Of a DNA stretch of 64,000 nt, positions 17,717 through 27,425 are shown in pieces; within the stretch, counting starts at the first letter, position 1; the number at the start of each line of letters is the position of its first letter. The position numbers and the translations under genes are program-made. This DNA is from Burkholderiales bacterium. Lineage in GTDB: Bacteria; Pseudomonadota; Gammaproteobacteria; Burkholderiales; Nitrosomonadaceae. Location of the stretch: contig JACKLU010000006.1 of assembly GCA_024235735.1 (NCBI GenBank), positions 99,853 through 163,852 on the forward strand, given 5' to 3'. Below the pieces are notes generated by a model that worked only from the letters and a program-made list of their open reading frames with translations, ran no database searches and was not told where the DNA came from.

Positions 17717-18403
17717 TCAGAAACTGCCATACGACGAACGTTGTCTGCGCCAGCTGATTTTAGGAATAATCAGACCCAGCAGCAGTCCACCACCCAGTAC
17801 TAGCGCGCCGGTAATAAACCAGTCTTTTTCATTATTGTTGCTTAACTCGCTGAACTGTTCCTGCAGTGTCTTAATCTGCGCTTTTGCTTCGGCCAGCTGC
17901 TGTTGCAACTGTTTATTTTCAGCATCAATCGCCAGCACATTCGCAGCCCTGTTCCTGATTGCGTCCAACTGCTCCTCCACTGCTTTTTTTTCCGCTTCAA
18001 TAAGCGCTATGCGCTTATTGACATTGTCATACTCGATTTTTACGGCATTCAGCTGGCCACGTATGCTCGCATCCTTCGGTTCAGTTTGGGTGACTTGCTT
18101 GACCAGATTCTCCAGTTGCACGCGTGCAACCGGTTCACGAATGAGATAGCGGGTCAGTACCCAGCCTTCCGTGCCGGCGTTTGTCTGAACACGCACGTAG
18201 CCATTGTCAACTTCCGGATCCAGTACGGTCAACGCCGCGCCGCTTTTCAGCATGCGTATGATCGCGTGATTGCCGCTGGGCCCGGTGCGCAACATCACTT
18301 CGAACTGATCGGTGACATAGCGCTGATCGGCATGAACCAAGGCTGGCAATGCTGCACAAACAGCGATAAAAAATTGCAGTATCAAAAGAATTTTTCTCTT
18401 CAT
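17717..18403 (-). CDS. SH3-domain envelope protein (TIGR04211 type)
   Basis: The protein has 228 residues: signal peptide ending ALVHA, a bacterial SH3 domain at about 28-90 (VMLRTGPSGNHAIIRMLKSG, GWVLTRYL), a long coiled coil at about 105-190 (LENLVKQVTQTEP through LQEQFSELSN), and one C-terminal membrane helix (ITGALVLGGGLLLGLII) with a basic tail. This order of domains matches the TIGR04211 family, whose function is not established. It lies 105 bases downstream of sdhA, in the place where sdhB would be expected. Confidence 0.88.
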   Translation of the reverse strand: MKRKILLILQFFIAVCAALPALVHADQRYVTDQFEVMLRTGPSGNHAIIRMLKSGAALTVLDPEVDNGYVRVQTNAGTEGWVLTRYLIREPVARVQLENLVKQVTQTEPKDASIRGQLNAVKIEYDNVNKRIALIEAEKKAVEEQLDAIRNRAANVLAIDAENKQLQQQLAEAKAQIKTLQEQFSELSNNNEKDWFITGALVLGGGLLLGLIIPKISWRRQRSSYGSF

Positions 18404-18508
18404 AAACCAAGCATTCCCTATCGAATTAAAACATGCCTAGAGAACCCCGCCGTGCAGCAATACCGAACAAAATCGGAGCGAAACTGACGGTGTCATTGAG
18501 CGTATGCG

Positions 18509-20272
18509 CTAATACGTACGTTTTTTAGGTGGAAAAGAATCCACTGTCAATGGTTTCAGCCGCACGGGCTTATAATCCAGACGATGATCGTCGCTAAAAA
18601 ACAATGTATGTTTCAGCCAATTGTCGTCATCACGCTCAGGAAAATCGTCACGCGCATGCGCGCCGCGACTCTCACGCCGCGCTTCGGCTGAAAACATCGT
18701 GGCGACAGCGACTTCCTTCATATTATCCAGCTCCAGCGCCTCGATACGCGCCGTATTGAACACCCTGCTTTTGTCCTTGATTTCCGTCCGCCCCACCCGT
18801 TCAGCCACTGCCTTGATTTTTTCCACACCTTGCAACAGCGTATCTTCAAACCGGAAAACACCGCAATAAGTTTGCATGGTTTTACATAGCGCATCGGTTA
18901 CCTGCGCGACATTCTCGCCATCCTTCTGATTTTCCAGCCGCGCAAGCCGGCTTAACGATTTTTCCGCCGCATCCGCGGGTAGCGGCTTGTGATGCGGATT
19001 GATTTTCAAATCCTCGATAATCTGATTTGCCGCCGCCCGTCCGAAAACAACCAGATCCAGCAGAGAATTCGTACCCAGACGGTTAGCGCCATGTACGGAA
19101 ACGCAGGCGCATTCCCCTACCGCATAAAACCCTGTCACGACTTCCTCCGGCCCCGTTTTATAGGGCGCTACGACCTGGCCATAGTGGTTGGTCGGTATTC
19201 CACCCATCATGTAATGCGCTGTCGGCACGACAGGTATGGGATCGTGAATGGGATCGGCATGCGCAAATTTTATTGCGAGCTCACGGATTCCAGGCAGCCG
19301 CGACTTGATAATATCCGCGCCCAGATGATCCAGTTTCAGCAACAGATGATCGTTATCGTCACCGCAGCCACGGCCTTCCTTGATTTCAATGGTCATTGCA
19401 CGCGCCACCACATCGCGACTGGCAAGATCCTTGGCATTGGGTGCATACCGTTCCATAAACCGCTCGCCATCCTTGTTGATGAGATAACCCCCCTCGCCGC
19501 GCACCGCCTCGCTGATCAATACACCGACACCATGAATGCCCGTCGGATGAAATTGCCAGAACTCCATATCTTCGAGCGGAATACCGGCGCGCGCAGCCAT
19601 GCCCAGTCCGTCGCCGGTATTGATCAGCGCGTTGGTATTCGCCTGAAAAATGCGGCCACCGCCCCCTGTCGCGAACAATGTGGCTTTGGCCTGCAACAAC
19701 ATGACCTCGCCGGTTTCCATTTCCATTGCAGTAACGCCGAGTACATCGCCCTGCGCATCGCGAATCAGATCAAGCCCCATCCATTCCACAAAAAACTGGG
19801 TATTGGCGCTGACATTGCGTTGATAAAGCGTATGCAGCAATGCATGGCCGGTGCGGTCGGCGGCCGCACACGAGCGCGTCGCCTGCGCGCCGCCAAAATT
19901 CTGCGACTGTCCGCCGAACGGGCGCTGATAAATCTTGCCGTTTTCCAGCCGGTCGAACGGCATACCGAAATGTTCCAGTTCATACACCACTTCATTCGCC
20001 TGGCGGCACATAAATTCGATGGCATCCTGGTCGCCGAGATAATCGGAACCCTTTACCGTATCGTACATATGCCAATGCCAGTTATCTTCGGTCACATTAC
20101 CCAGCGACGCCGCGATGCCACCCTGCGCGGAAACCGTATGCGAGCGCGTGGGAAAAACCTTGGACAGCACCGCAACCTTGAGCCCGACTTCGGAAAGCTG
20201 CAATGCCGCGCGCATGCCGGCGCCACCCGCACCGACTATAACAACATCAAATTTTCTTTTTATGATTGTCAC
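18509..20272 (-). CDS. sdhA: Succinate dehydrogenase flavoprotein subunit
   Basis: The protein has 587 residues from the GTG at 20272, one base after the sdhD stop and preceded by GGAGC; the frame extends further but would run into sdhD. The Rossmann motif VVIVGAGGAGMRAAL binds FAD. His45 in RSHTVSAQGG is the covalent flavin ligand, at the same number as in E. coli. Active-site regions TGIHGVGVLISEAVRGEGG and HGANRLGTNSLLD are present. It oxidises succinate to fumarate in the TCA cycle and passes electrons to the iron-sulfur subunit. The gene for that subunit, sdhB, does not follow. Confidence 0.95.
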   Translation of the reverse strand: MTIIKRKFDVVIVGAGGAGMRAALQLSEVGLKVAVLSKVFPTRSHTVSAQGGIAASLGNVTEDNWHWHMYDTVKGSDYLGDQDAIEFMCRQANEVVYELEHFGMPFDRLENGKIYQRPFGGQSQNFGGAQATRSCAAADRTGHALLHTLYQRNVSANTQFFVEWMGLDLIRDAQGDVLGVTAMEMETGEVMLLQAKATLFATGGGGRIFQANTNALINTGDGLGMAARAGIPLEDMEFWQFHPTGIHGVGVLISEAVRGEGGYLINKDGERFMERYAPNAKDLASRDVVARAMTIEIKEGRGCGDDNDHLLLKLDHLGADIIKSRLPGIRELAIKFAHADPIHDPIPVVPTAHYMMGGIPTNHYGQVVAPYKTGPEEVVTGFYAVGECACVSVHGANRLGTNSLLDLVVFGRAAANQIIEDLKINPHHKPLPADAAEKSLSRLARLENQKDGENVAQVTDALCKTMQTYCGVFRFEDTLLQGVEKIKAVAERVGRTEIKDKSRVFNTARIEALELDNMKEVAVATMFSAEARRESRGAHARDDFPERDDDNWLKHTLFFSDDHRLDYKPVRLKPLTVDSFPPKKRTY

Positions 20273-20273
20273 A

Positions 20274-20627
20274 TCAGCTCCACAAAATTTCAGCTGTCCA
20301 CACCAGGTAAACCAGCAAAGCAATAATCACCAGAACCTGCAACGTCAGACGAATCGCCACCGGCTTGACATAGTCCATCAATACATTGCGCACACCAACC
20401 CACGCATGCCAGAACAGCGCCGCAAAAAACAGGAAAGTCGCGATACGCATCCATGAGTGTTTGAAAACACCGGACCAGGCTGCATAGTCCTGAGGCGGGC
20501 TAATCGTAATCAATACCGCCAACACAACCACATAAACAACCATGAAGACGGCCGTGATGCGCTGCGCCAGCCAGTCCCGCAGTCCATAATGCGCGCCCGT
20601 AACAATACGACTGGAGTGCTTCACCAT
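20274..20627 (-). CDS. sdhD: Succinate dehydrogenase membrane anchor subunit SdhD
   Basis: The protein has 117 residues from the ATG at 20627 (MVKHSSRIVTGAHYGL), which overlaps the end of sdhC by seven bases. Three membrane helices are visible. RDWLAQRITAVFM matches the N-terminal quinone-site region, and the His of FWHAWVGVRNVLMDY is the probable haem b ligand. Together with SdhC it anchors the enzyme and reduces ubiquinone. Confidence 0.92.
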   Translation of the reverse strand: MVKHSSRIVTGAHYGLRDWLAQRITAVFMVVYVVVLAVLITISPPQDYAAWSGVFKHSWMRIATFLFFAALFWHAWVGVRNVLMDYVKPVAIRLTLQVLVIIALLVYLVWTAEILWS

Positions 20628-21010
20628 AACGCCACTCCAGCCAAAAGCGTCAGCAGAACGCTGATCGCCAGCACCCACTTACTGCTGGCGCGCGCCTGAG
20701 CAAGCTCGACGCCGTAATGCAGATCCAGCGCCAGATAACGAATGCCCGCGCACAAATGATGCAGAAAGAACCACACAAAAAAAACCAGCAACAGCTTCAG
20801 ACCCGGATGCTGCAAAACCGCCTGCATGGCCGCAAAGCTTTCAGGGGATTCCAACAGCATGTGCAACCCATACAACAGGAATGGAATGCCCGGAAAAAAA
20901 AGTAAAACACCGCTGATGCGATGCATGATAGACACGATGGCTGGCAATGGCTGAGTGATCTTGAAGAGATCCAGATGCCTGGGGCGCTGATGTTTTAATT
21001 TCACTTCCAT
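20621..21010 (-). CDS. sdhC: Succinate dehydrogenase cytochrome b556 subunit SdhC
   Basis: The protein has 129 residues from the ATG at 21010 (MEVKLKHQRPRHLDL); a longer frame to 21127 has no ribosome site and would add an uncharacteristic arm. Family motifs are RPRHLDLFKITQPLPAIVSI, MHRISGVLLFF (Ser and Arg of the quinone site) and HHLCAGIRYLALD (haem ligand His). It is the first gene of sdhCDA. Its promoter lies in the 225 bases shared with the divergent putA gene. Confidence 0.92.
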   Translation of the reverse strand: MEVKLKHQRPRHLDLFKITQPLPAIVSIMHRISGVLLFFPGIPFLLYGLHMLLESPESFAAMQAVLQHPGLKLLLVFFVWFFLHHLCAGIRYLALDLHYGVELAQARASSKWVLAISVLLTLLAGVALW

Positions 21011-21235
21011 GCGTGAGACCTTAAAGTGATAGTTTCGAAGCTGATCGCCTGCCCGGAACTCCATCGAACTCCTGGCTGCGCATTTTCGTACCAAGTTTAG
21101 TCTGTAATACAACAGGACACAAGCCATAACGCGCCACCATCACTGCGCGCCGGATCACAATCGGACTGCGCCGATTTGACTGCATCCCGAAATCGTGGAC
21201 AATCGGGTGATCATACATGCAATGCGGGGATTCAT

Positions 21236-24200
21236 ATGCATTCAGATACGCTCAACGCCGCCCGGCGCGCCATCAATCAGGCTTATCTCGCCAACGAAGC
21301 ATCGACAGTACAGCATCTGCTGTTGCAATTAACAGACTATCCGGCTGATGCGGTTTCCAGGTCTGCGCAGGCGCTGCTTGAGAAAATACGTTATAAGCCG
21401 CACCAAGCCCGACAGTCGCTCACGCAGGCATTTCTGACCGAGTACCAACTCAACAGCGATGAAGGCATTGCGTTGATGACTATTGCCGAGGCCTTGCTGC
21501 GCATCCCGGACAAAGCCACACAGGATCGTTTCCTGACCGACCGGTTGAGCGCGGTGGACTGGCGTCCGCCTACGCATCACAGCGACTTGTTAACCCACAT
21601 GGCAATTGAAGCGCTGGCTTTTTCCGGATCACTGGAACGGCGGCAGTTGCAGATGCAGATGGACCAGCAGCAGCTTCATCCGGTGATGGAAAGATTACTG
21701 CTGCGTTTGGGACAACCCTTGATACGCGTTGCCATCAAAAAGACCATGCACATTCTCGGCGCGCAATTTGTATTTGCAGAAACCATAGAACAGGCCATTT
21801 GCAAATCTGCTGACGCGACCGGAAATACCGGTAATGGCATACGCTACTCATTCGATATGCTCGGAGAAGCCGCAATTACAGCAGCAGACGCGGATCGTTA
21901 TTTCGCCGCATATCAGCAGGTCATTACGCAACTGGCGGCAAGTCGTGCTTCTGACGCTGAAGATTCCACCGGTCTTTACGTAAACCCAGGCATTTCCGTC
22001 AAACTTTCCGCGCTTTATCCGCGCTATGAACCGCTTCAGCACGCGCATGCCGTGCCTGAACTGACATTCAGATTGATGCAGCTTGCAATTCAGGCGCGCA
22101 AGGCAGGCATTACACTGACCCTCGATGCCGAAGAAAGCGAGCGTCTGGACATGGCGCTGGATATTTTTGCAGCGGTTTTCATGCATCCGGAACTGGATAA
22201 CTGGCCCGGACTGGGGCTGGCTGTGCAGGCTTATCAGAAGCGCGCTGTTCACGTTATCCGTTGGCTTGCGCAACTGGCGAAAAGCAGGCAGCGCGGAATT
22301 CCTGTCAGGCTGGTCAAAGGCGCGTACTGGGACAGCGAAATCAAGCGTGCGCAGGAAAACGGCCTGGACGGCTATCCCGTTTTTACCCGAAAATCGGCGA
22401 CCGATATCAGTTATCTGGCCTGCGCGCGATTGCTGATCAGTGCGCCGGATTATTTTTTCCCGCAATTCGCCACGCATAACGCGCATACCGTTGCCGCCAT
22501 TATGCAGATGGCGCAAGGACATCCCGGTTATGAATTTCAACGATTGCACGGCATGGGCGATGCGCTGTATCACACCATGCAAACGCATGCGAATCAGCCG
22601 ACTTCCTGCCGCATCTATGCGCCCGTCGGCGGGCATCAGGAACTGTTGCCCTATCTGGTGCGGCGCTTGCTTGAAAACGGTGCAAATACTTCATTTATCA
22701 ATCAAGTCGAAAATCCGGATATTCCCCCGGAAGAAATCACCCGTGACCCAGTCACTGTCTGGTTGAATGGAAAGCCGGAAGGATTGCCGTTACCCGCCGC
22801 GCTGTACGGTCCTCGGCGCCGTAACGCGCAAGGATTGAATCTGGCCGACTCGCAAATCCGGCAACAGATTCAGCAAGCCTTGAACCAGCTTGCGGACAAA
22901 TTTCACCAGGCTGCGCCATGGATCGATGGCACAGCGCATGCAGGCCGAACACAGGCAATTGCCGCCCCCTACGATCATCGGGAAATCGTTGGCGAAGCAG
23001 TCTACGGCAGCCGGGAGACGGCAGTCGACGCACTGGATGCCGCCGTCACCGGTTTCGACAGCTGGCGATTGCAACCTGTTGAACAGCGTGCGGCTTGTCT
23101 GCTGAAAGCCGCCGATCTCATGGAACAACAACGCATGCATCTGGTATCGCTTTGCGTACGGGAAGGCGGGCGTACGATCAGGGACGCACTAGCCGAAGTA
23201 CGCGAAGCGGTGGATTTTTGCCGCTATTACGCGGCGAACGCACTGGAATTGTTCAGCAAACCTGTCACGCTGCCGGGACCCACCGGCGAGATCAATCAAC
23301 TGCGGTATTCAGGACGGGGCGTTTTTGTCTGTATCAGTCCCTGGAACTTTCCGGTCGCCATCTTTACCGGTCAGATCGCCGCGGCACTGGTTGCCGGCAA
23401 TACGGTGATCGCCAAGCCTGCGGAGCGAACCACGCTGACCGCAATGGCGTGCGCACGCATTTTTTATCAGGCCGGCATCCCGGAATCGGTCTTGCATTTT
23501 CTGCCTGGCAAGGGCACTGAAATCGGCCCTCAGCTGATCGAAGACCGCCGTGTCGCAGGCGTCGCTTTCACCGGCTCCACCGCAACCGCGCAATGGATCA
23601 ACCAGCAATTGTCCGGCCACCCGGTCATTGTTCCGTTCGTCGCCGAAACCGGCGGGCAGAATGTGCTGATTTCCGACAGCTCCGCACACAAGGAACAGTT
23701 AGTGCAGGACGCTGTGTTATCCGCATTCAACAGCGCCGGACAACGCTGCTCGGCGCTGCGGGTATTGTTTGTGCCGCACGAAACCGCAGACCGGATCAAG
23801 GCGCTGCTGGTCGGCGCAATGCAGCAACTGCGACTGGGATCGCCCGCCGACTACGCCACCGATATCGGGCCAGTCATCAGCGCATCCGCAGTAATGCAAC
23901 TCAAAACCCATATCAGCCATATGCGCGCGCTGGGTAACACCATTTATCAACTTCCCCTGCTTTCCGGCGCCACCCATGTGCAGCCGATGCGAAGCGGTTA
24001 TTTTTATCCGCCGACGCTGATCGAATTACAGTCGATGGAACAACTGCGCGAAGAAATTTTCGGTCCGGTGCTGCATCTCGTCCGCTATGCTTCCAATGAA
24101 CTGAATGCTGTCATCGAGACTGTCAATGCCAGCGGTTACGGACTGACGCTGGGCATTCACAGCCGTATTCAGCACACGATTGAAACCATCCGGCAACATG

Positions 24201-24406
24201 CCCGGGTCGGCAATATCTACATCAACCGCAACATGATTGGCGCCGTGGTTGGCGTACAACCGTTTGGCGGCATGGGCTTATCCGGCACCGGCCCGAAAGC
24301 CGGCGGACCGGATTATCTGCGCCGTTTCGCCGTGGAACAGACAGTTACCGACAATATCGCAGCACTCGGCGGCAATACCGGGCTGCTGGCGCAGAATCTG
24401 CTTTAG
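21236..24406 (+). CDS. putA: Bifunctional proline dehydrogenase / glutamate-semialdehyde dehydrogenase PutA
   Basis: The protein has 1056 residues from the ATG at 21236, which has GGGG eight bases upstream. The N-terminal half carries the FAD-dependent proline dehydrogenase barrel (YVNPGISVKLSALYPRYEP, RLVKGAYWDSEIKRAQ, FATHNAHTVAAI). The C-terminal half is an aldehyde dehydrogenase with FVCISPWNFPVAIF, VAETGGQN (general base Glu) and FNSAGQRCSALR (catalytic Cys). It converts proline to glutamate, channelling the intermediate. There is no N-terminal ribbon-helix-helix domain, so this is the short PutA that does not repress its own gene. Electrons go to the quinone pool. Confidence 0.95.
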   Translation: MHSDTLNAARRAINQAYLANEASTVQHLLLQLTDYPADAVSRSAQALLEKIRYKPHQARQSLTQAFLTEYQLNSDEGIALMTIAEALLRIPDKATQDRFLTDRLSAVDWRPPTHHSDLLTHMAIEALAFSGSLERRQLQMQMDQQQLHPVMERLLLRLGQPLIRVAIKKTMHILGAQFVFAETIEQAICKSADATGNTGNGIRYSFDMLGEAAITAADADRYFAAYQQVITQLAASRASDAEDSTGLYVNPGISVKLSALYPRYEPLQHAHAVPELTFRLMQLAIQARKAGITLTLDAEESERLDMALDIFAAVFMHPELDNWPGLGLAVQAYQKRAVHVIRWLAQLAKSRQRGIPVRLVKGAYWDSEIKRAQENGLDGYPVFTRKSATDISYLACARLLISAPDYFFPQFATHNAHTVAAIMQMAQGHPGYEFQRLHGMGDALYHTMQTHANQPTSCRIYAPVGGHQELLPYLVRRLLENGANTSFINQVENPDIPPEEITRDPVTVWLNGKPEGLPLPAALYGPRRRNAQGLNLADSQIRQQIQQALNQLADKFHQAAPWIDGTAHAGRTQAIAAPYDHREIVGEAVYGSRETAVDALDAAVTGFDSWRLQPVEQRAACLLKAADLMEQQRMHLVSLCVREGGRTIRDALAEVREAVDFCRYYAANALELFSKPVTLPGPTGEINQLRYSGRGVFVCISPWNFPVAIFTGQIAAALVAGNTVIAKPAERTTLTAMACARIFYQAGIPESVLHFLPGKGTEIGPQLIEDRRVAGVAFTGSTATAQWINQQLSGHPVIVPFVAETGGQNVLISDSSAHKEQLVQDAVLSAFNSAGQRCSALRVLFVPHETADRIKALLVGAMQQLRLGSPADYATDIGPVISASAVMQLKTHISHMRALGNTIYQLPLLSGATHVQPMRSGYFYPPTLIELQSMEQLREEIFGPVLHLVRYASNELNAVIETVNASGYGLTLGIHSRIQHTIETIRQHARVGNIYINRNMIGAVVGVQPFGGMGLSGTGPKAGGPDYLRRFAVEQTVTDNIAALGGNTGLLAQNLL

Positions 24407-24494
24407 CGGCATGGCGGATACCGCCGCAGACCGTCTCACCCATCTGAAACAAAAGCGAGGCGCAGGAATGATTTAACGGATTAATTTTTTTGAC

Positions 24495-24510
24495 AAGTTT
24501 CTAAAAACTT
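24495..24510. terminator. Weak hairpin after putA
   Basis: AAGTTT-CTAA-AAACTT followed by TATTTTAATT lies about 90 bases after the putA stop. The stem has only six A/T-rich pairs, so termination is possible but not secure. Confidence 0.25.
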
Positions 24511-24703
24511 TATTTTAATTGGTAACACTCTGTTTTTTTACCCTGATCAAATTTTACGCAGCAGGATTTTGTGAAAATCGTTCCAGATACGAGATCAACC
24601 CTTGCAGAATCGGATAGAATGACAAACGTCAGGGTGGTAAAAATCTGAAATGCACCTTATTATCAACGGAAATGCAGTAATCCATTTGCTCACGCTTTTT
24701 TGA

Positions 24704-26122
24704 ATGAAACCCAATTCTCCACGACGAAAAACATTTATGGCGATGCTGCTGTCGAGTTTTTTCCTGACCGCCTGCGCATTGGGTCCGGATTATCAGCGCC
24801 CGGGCGTTGAAGTGAACGCGCAGTTCCGGATGAATCAGCATGAAGGCGCATCGATTGCCACGCTGAACTGGTGGGAATTTCTGCGTGACGAGACGCTGCA
24901 AGCACTGATTCTCCAGGCGCTGACAAATAATCAGGATCTAAAGCAGGCTGTCGCTCTGGTTGATGAATTTCATGCGCGTTCGAGAATCGCGCGGATGGAT
25001 TTCCTGCCCAAACTGGAAGGTAAAGCAAACGCACCCTTTTTCGGTACATTGGGCGGATTTTCCCAGGCTGGTTTTCCTACCGACTTCAATTATTTCGGTA
25101 ATGCCGCGCTAAACTGGGAGATCGATGTCTGGGGCAGAATCCGCCGGGCGACCGAAGCCGCCCGCGCCGATCTGTTTGCCCGGGAAGAAAACCGCCGGGC
25201 AATCATTCTTACACTGGTCAGCGCGGTCGCGCAGACTTATTTTGATCTGCTGCAATACGACATGCAGCATGAAATTGCGCTTCGCGCCCTGTCTTCATGG
25301 GAAGAGTCAGTCGCCATTTCCCGGGCGCAACTGGAAGGCGGCCTGATATCACGGCTCGATCTCGATCAGTTTGAAGCCGAGCGCGCCAATGCTGCCGCAC
25401 TGGTTGCGGAATTTGAACGACTGACTGTACAAAAGGAAAATGAACTGAATGTGCTGTTAGGGCATAATCCGGCGTCAATCATCAGAACGCATACGCTGGC
25501 GCAGCAATTCATACCGCTCGAAATTCCGGCCGGATTGCCTTCCGAATTGCTGGAACGGCGGCCGGATATATTGCAGGCCGAACAGGCATTGGCCGCTGCA
25601 ACAGCCCGTGTCGGCATGACAAAAGCCATGCGTCTGCCACGCTTTTCGATCACCGGATTCATGGGCGTAGCCAGTCCGGCATTGTCCAACCTGCTGCTGT
25701 CAGATGCGGATTTCGGCACGGGCGGCATAGGACTTGCCACGCCCTTGTTTAACGCTACCAGTCTCGGTTTCGAACAACGCGCAGCCGAGGCTCAGGTCCG
25801 GCAGGCATTGGCGCATTACAGGCAGACAGTGCTGTCCGCTTTCCGGGAAGTCGAGGATGCGTTGATCACGATCCGCACATCGCGCGTTCAACGCAAGGCC
25901 AGACAACAACAGGTTACAGCACTGCAATCCGCGCTGCATGTCGCGGATTTGCGCTATAAGGGTGGTATCACCAGCTATGTCGATGTACTGCTGGCCAAGC
26001 GCAATTTATTTCAGGCGGAATTCTCGCTGACCGAATCGCACCGTCTGCATCTGGTGTCGATCGTTCAACTCTACAAAGCGCTCGGCGGCGGCTGGAATCC
26101 CGGTGATCCCTATGAAGAATAA
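24704..26122 (+). CDS. Outer-membrane efflux lipoprotein (NodT/OprM family)
   Basis: The protein has 472 residues with a lipobox FLTAC ending near residue 24 and the family start LGPDYQRPGV. Two repeats of the TolC-like fold follow, seen in NWEIDVWGRIRRATEAARAD and ELLERRPDILQAEQALAAAT. It forms the trimeric outer-membrane duct of an RND efflux pump. It is the first gene of a three-gene operon; here the duct gene precedes adaptor and pump genes, a less common order. The 297 bases upstream show no repressor gene. Confidence 0.92.
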   Translation: MKPNSPRRKTFMAMLLSSFFLTACALGPDYQRPGVEVNAQFRMNQHEGASIATLNWWEFLRDETLQALILQALTNNQDLKQAVALVDEFHARSRIARMDFLPKLEGKANAPFFGTLGGFSQAGFPTDFNYFGNAALNWEIDVWGRIRRATEAARADLFAREENRRAIILTLVSAVAQTYFDLLQYDMQHEIALRALSSWEESVAISRAQLEGGLISRLDLDQFEAERANAAALVAEFERLTVQKENELNVLLGHNPASIIRTHTLAQQFIPLEIPAGLPSELLERRPDILQAEQALAAATARVGMTKAMRLPRFSITGFMGVASPALSNLLLSDADFGTGGIGLATPLFNATSLGFEQRAAEAQVRQALAHYRQTVLSAFREVEDALITIRTSRVQRKARQQQVTALQSALHVADLRYKGGITSYVDVLLAKRNLFQAEFSLTESHRLHLVSIVQLYKALGGGWNPGDPYEE

Positions 26123-26186
26123 CGCACATCGCCCGAATGCCTCCGTGTGCATACGCACAAACCGCAAAGGAAAACTGGACAATACA

Positions 26187-27425
26187 ATGATAAAACCCTG
26201 CACGCCCGACATGACGCAATCACGCCATCACTATACGGCAACGCTGATCCGGACGGGATGGCTGACGGTATTGACGGCAGCCGTGGCGCTGATCGCAATC
26301 GGTTGTACCGCCGACCAGCCGGCAGATACGCCTCTGCTGCCGCCGGAAGTGGAAGTCATTACCGTCACCGCGCAAACGGTTCCGGATGAACCCGAATTTA
26401 TCGGGCGCACCGAAGCTTTTCGTCCTGTCGAAATCAGACCGCAGGTTTCCGGCATCATCAAGGCAGTGTATTTCACCGAAGGCCGGAACGTGAAAAAGGG
26501 AGACAAACTCTATCTGATCGACCCCGTGCCGTTCAATGCGGTTTATCAGGCTATGCGCGCGAAAGTGGCGCAACACCGGGCGCGTCTGGTGCAGGTCAAG
26601 CAGAATCTGGGGCGCGTGCAGCCGTTGCTCGAACAACAGGCCGTCAGCCAGAAAGACGTCGATGATGCGATAGCCGACGTGCGCAGCGAGGAAGCCGCGC
26701 TGGAAGCCGCGCAGAATGATCTGGTCAAGGCCAAATTCGATCTCGACAATACGCGCATTGAAGCCCCCGTAGACGGCCGCATCGGCCGCAGCCAGTTTTA
26801 CGAAGGCCAGCTGGTTTCGGCGCAGACCACGCTGTTGACCGTCATCGACCAGCTCAATCCGATGTATGTCAGCGTCAACGTGCCGGAAAGCTATATTCTG
26901 CGGCGGCGCAAGGAACTCGCGGAAAAAAAGGTTGAACGGCCGGATCTGTATCAACTGCGCGGCATCATGACATTTGCCGACGGCAGCGTATACGCGGAAG
27001 AAGGCGTGCTGGATTTCACCGCGGTAACCATACGTCCCGAAACCGGGACATTGCAGGGCCGTTTCAAATTTCCCAATCCATCCGGCTACTTTGTGCCGGG
27101 ATTGTCCGATTTTCTGCCGGGGCAGTTTGTCAGTGTCCGGCTGATCGGCTATGTTCGTCCAAATGCCATACTGATTCCGCAGCGCGCAGTGCAGCATGGC
27201 GTCAACGGTACATTTGTCTATGTCATCGACAAACAGAGCACCGTCGAACTGCGCCCGGTCAAAGCTAGCATGTGGTATGACACTGACTGGCTGATTGAAA
27301 GCGGCGTCAGTCCGGGTGAACAGGTCATGGTCGCAGGTTTTCACCGCGTTCAGCCGGGCGTGCAGGTTACGATCACTACGAACACCGCTGCCGAGACCCG
27401 TTCAGGTCAGCAGGAAATGCCATGA
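26187..27425 (+). CDS. RND efflux periplasmic adaptor lipoprotein (AcrA type)
   Basis: The protein has about 412 residues from the ATG at 26187 (AGGAAA 13 bases upstream); starts at 26112 or 26211 are possible. A lipobox IAIGC anchors it to the inner membrane. The lipoyl/barrel-sandwich halves are EIRPQVSGIIKAVYFTEG and DNTRIEAPVDGRIGRSQFYE, and they enclose an alpha-hairpin rich in Gln/Glu (MRAKVAQHRARLVQVKQN). It links the RND pump to the outer-membrane duct. The stop overlaps the pump start (ATGA). Confidence 0.92.
   Translation: MIKPCTPDMTQSRHHYTATLIRTGWLTVLTAAVALIAIGCTADQPADTPLLPPEVEVITVTAQTVPDEPEFIGRTEAFRPVEIRPQVSGIIKAVYFTEGRNVKKGDKLYLIDPVPFNAVYQAMRAKVAQHRARLVQVKQNLGRVQPLLEQQAVSQKDVDDAIADVRSEEAALEAAQNDLVKAKFDLDNTRIEAPVDGRIGRSQFYEGQLVSAQTTLLTVIDQLNPMYVSVNVPESYILRRRKELAEKKVERPDLYQLRGIMTFADGSVYAEEGVLDFTAVTIRPETGTLQGRFKFPNPSGYFVPGLSDFLPGQFVSVRLIGYVRPNAILIPQRAVQHGVNGTFVYVIDKQSTVELRPVKASMWYDTDWLIESGVSPGEQVMVAGFHRVQPGVQVTITTNTAAETRSGQQEMP

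Noticed and set aside
18989..20326. 445-codon open frame on the plus strand opposite sdhA
   Set aside because: It is the shadow of sdhA codon bias; it has no ribosome site or domain, while the minus-strand gene is unmistakable.
26220..27344. 374-codon open frame on the minus strand opposite the RND adaptor
   Set aside because: Antisense shadow of a clear gene, His/Arg-rich and without family features.
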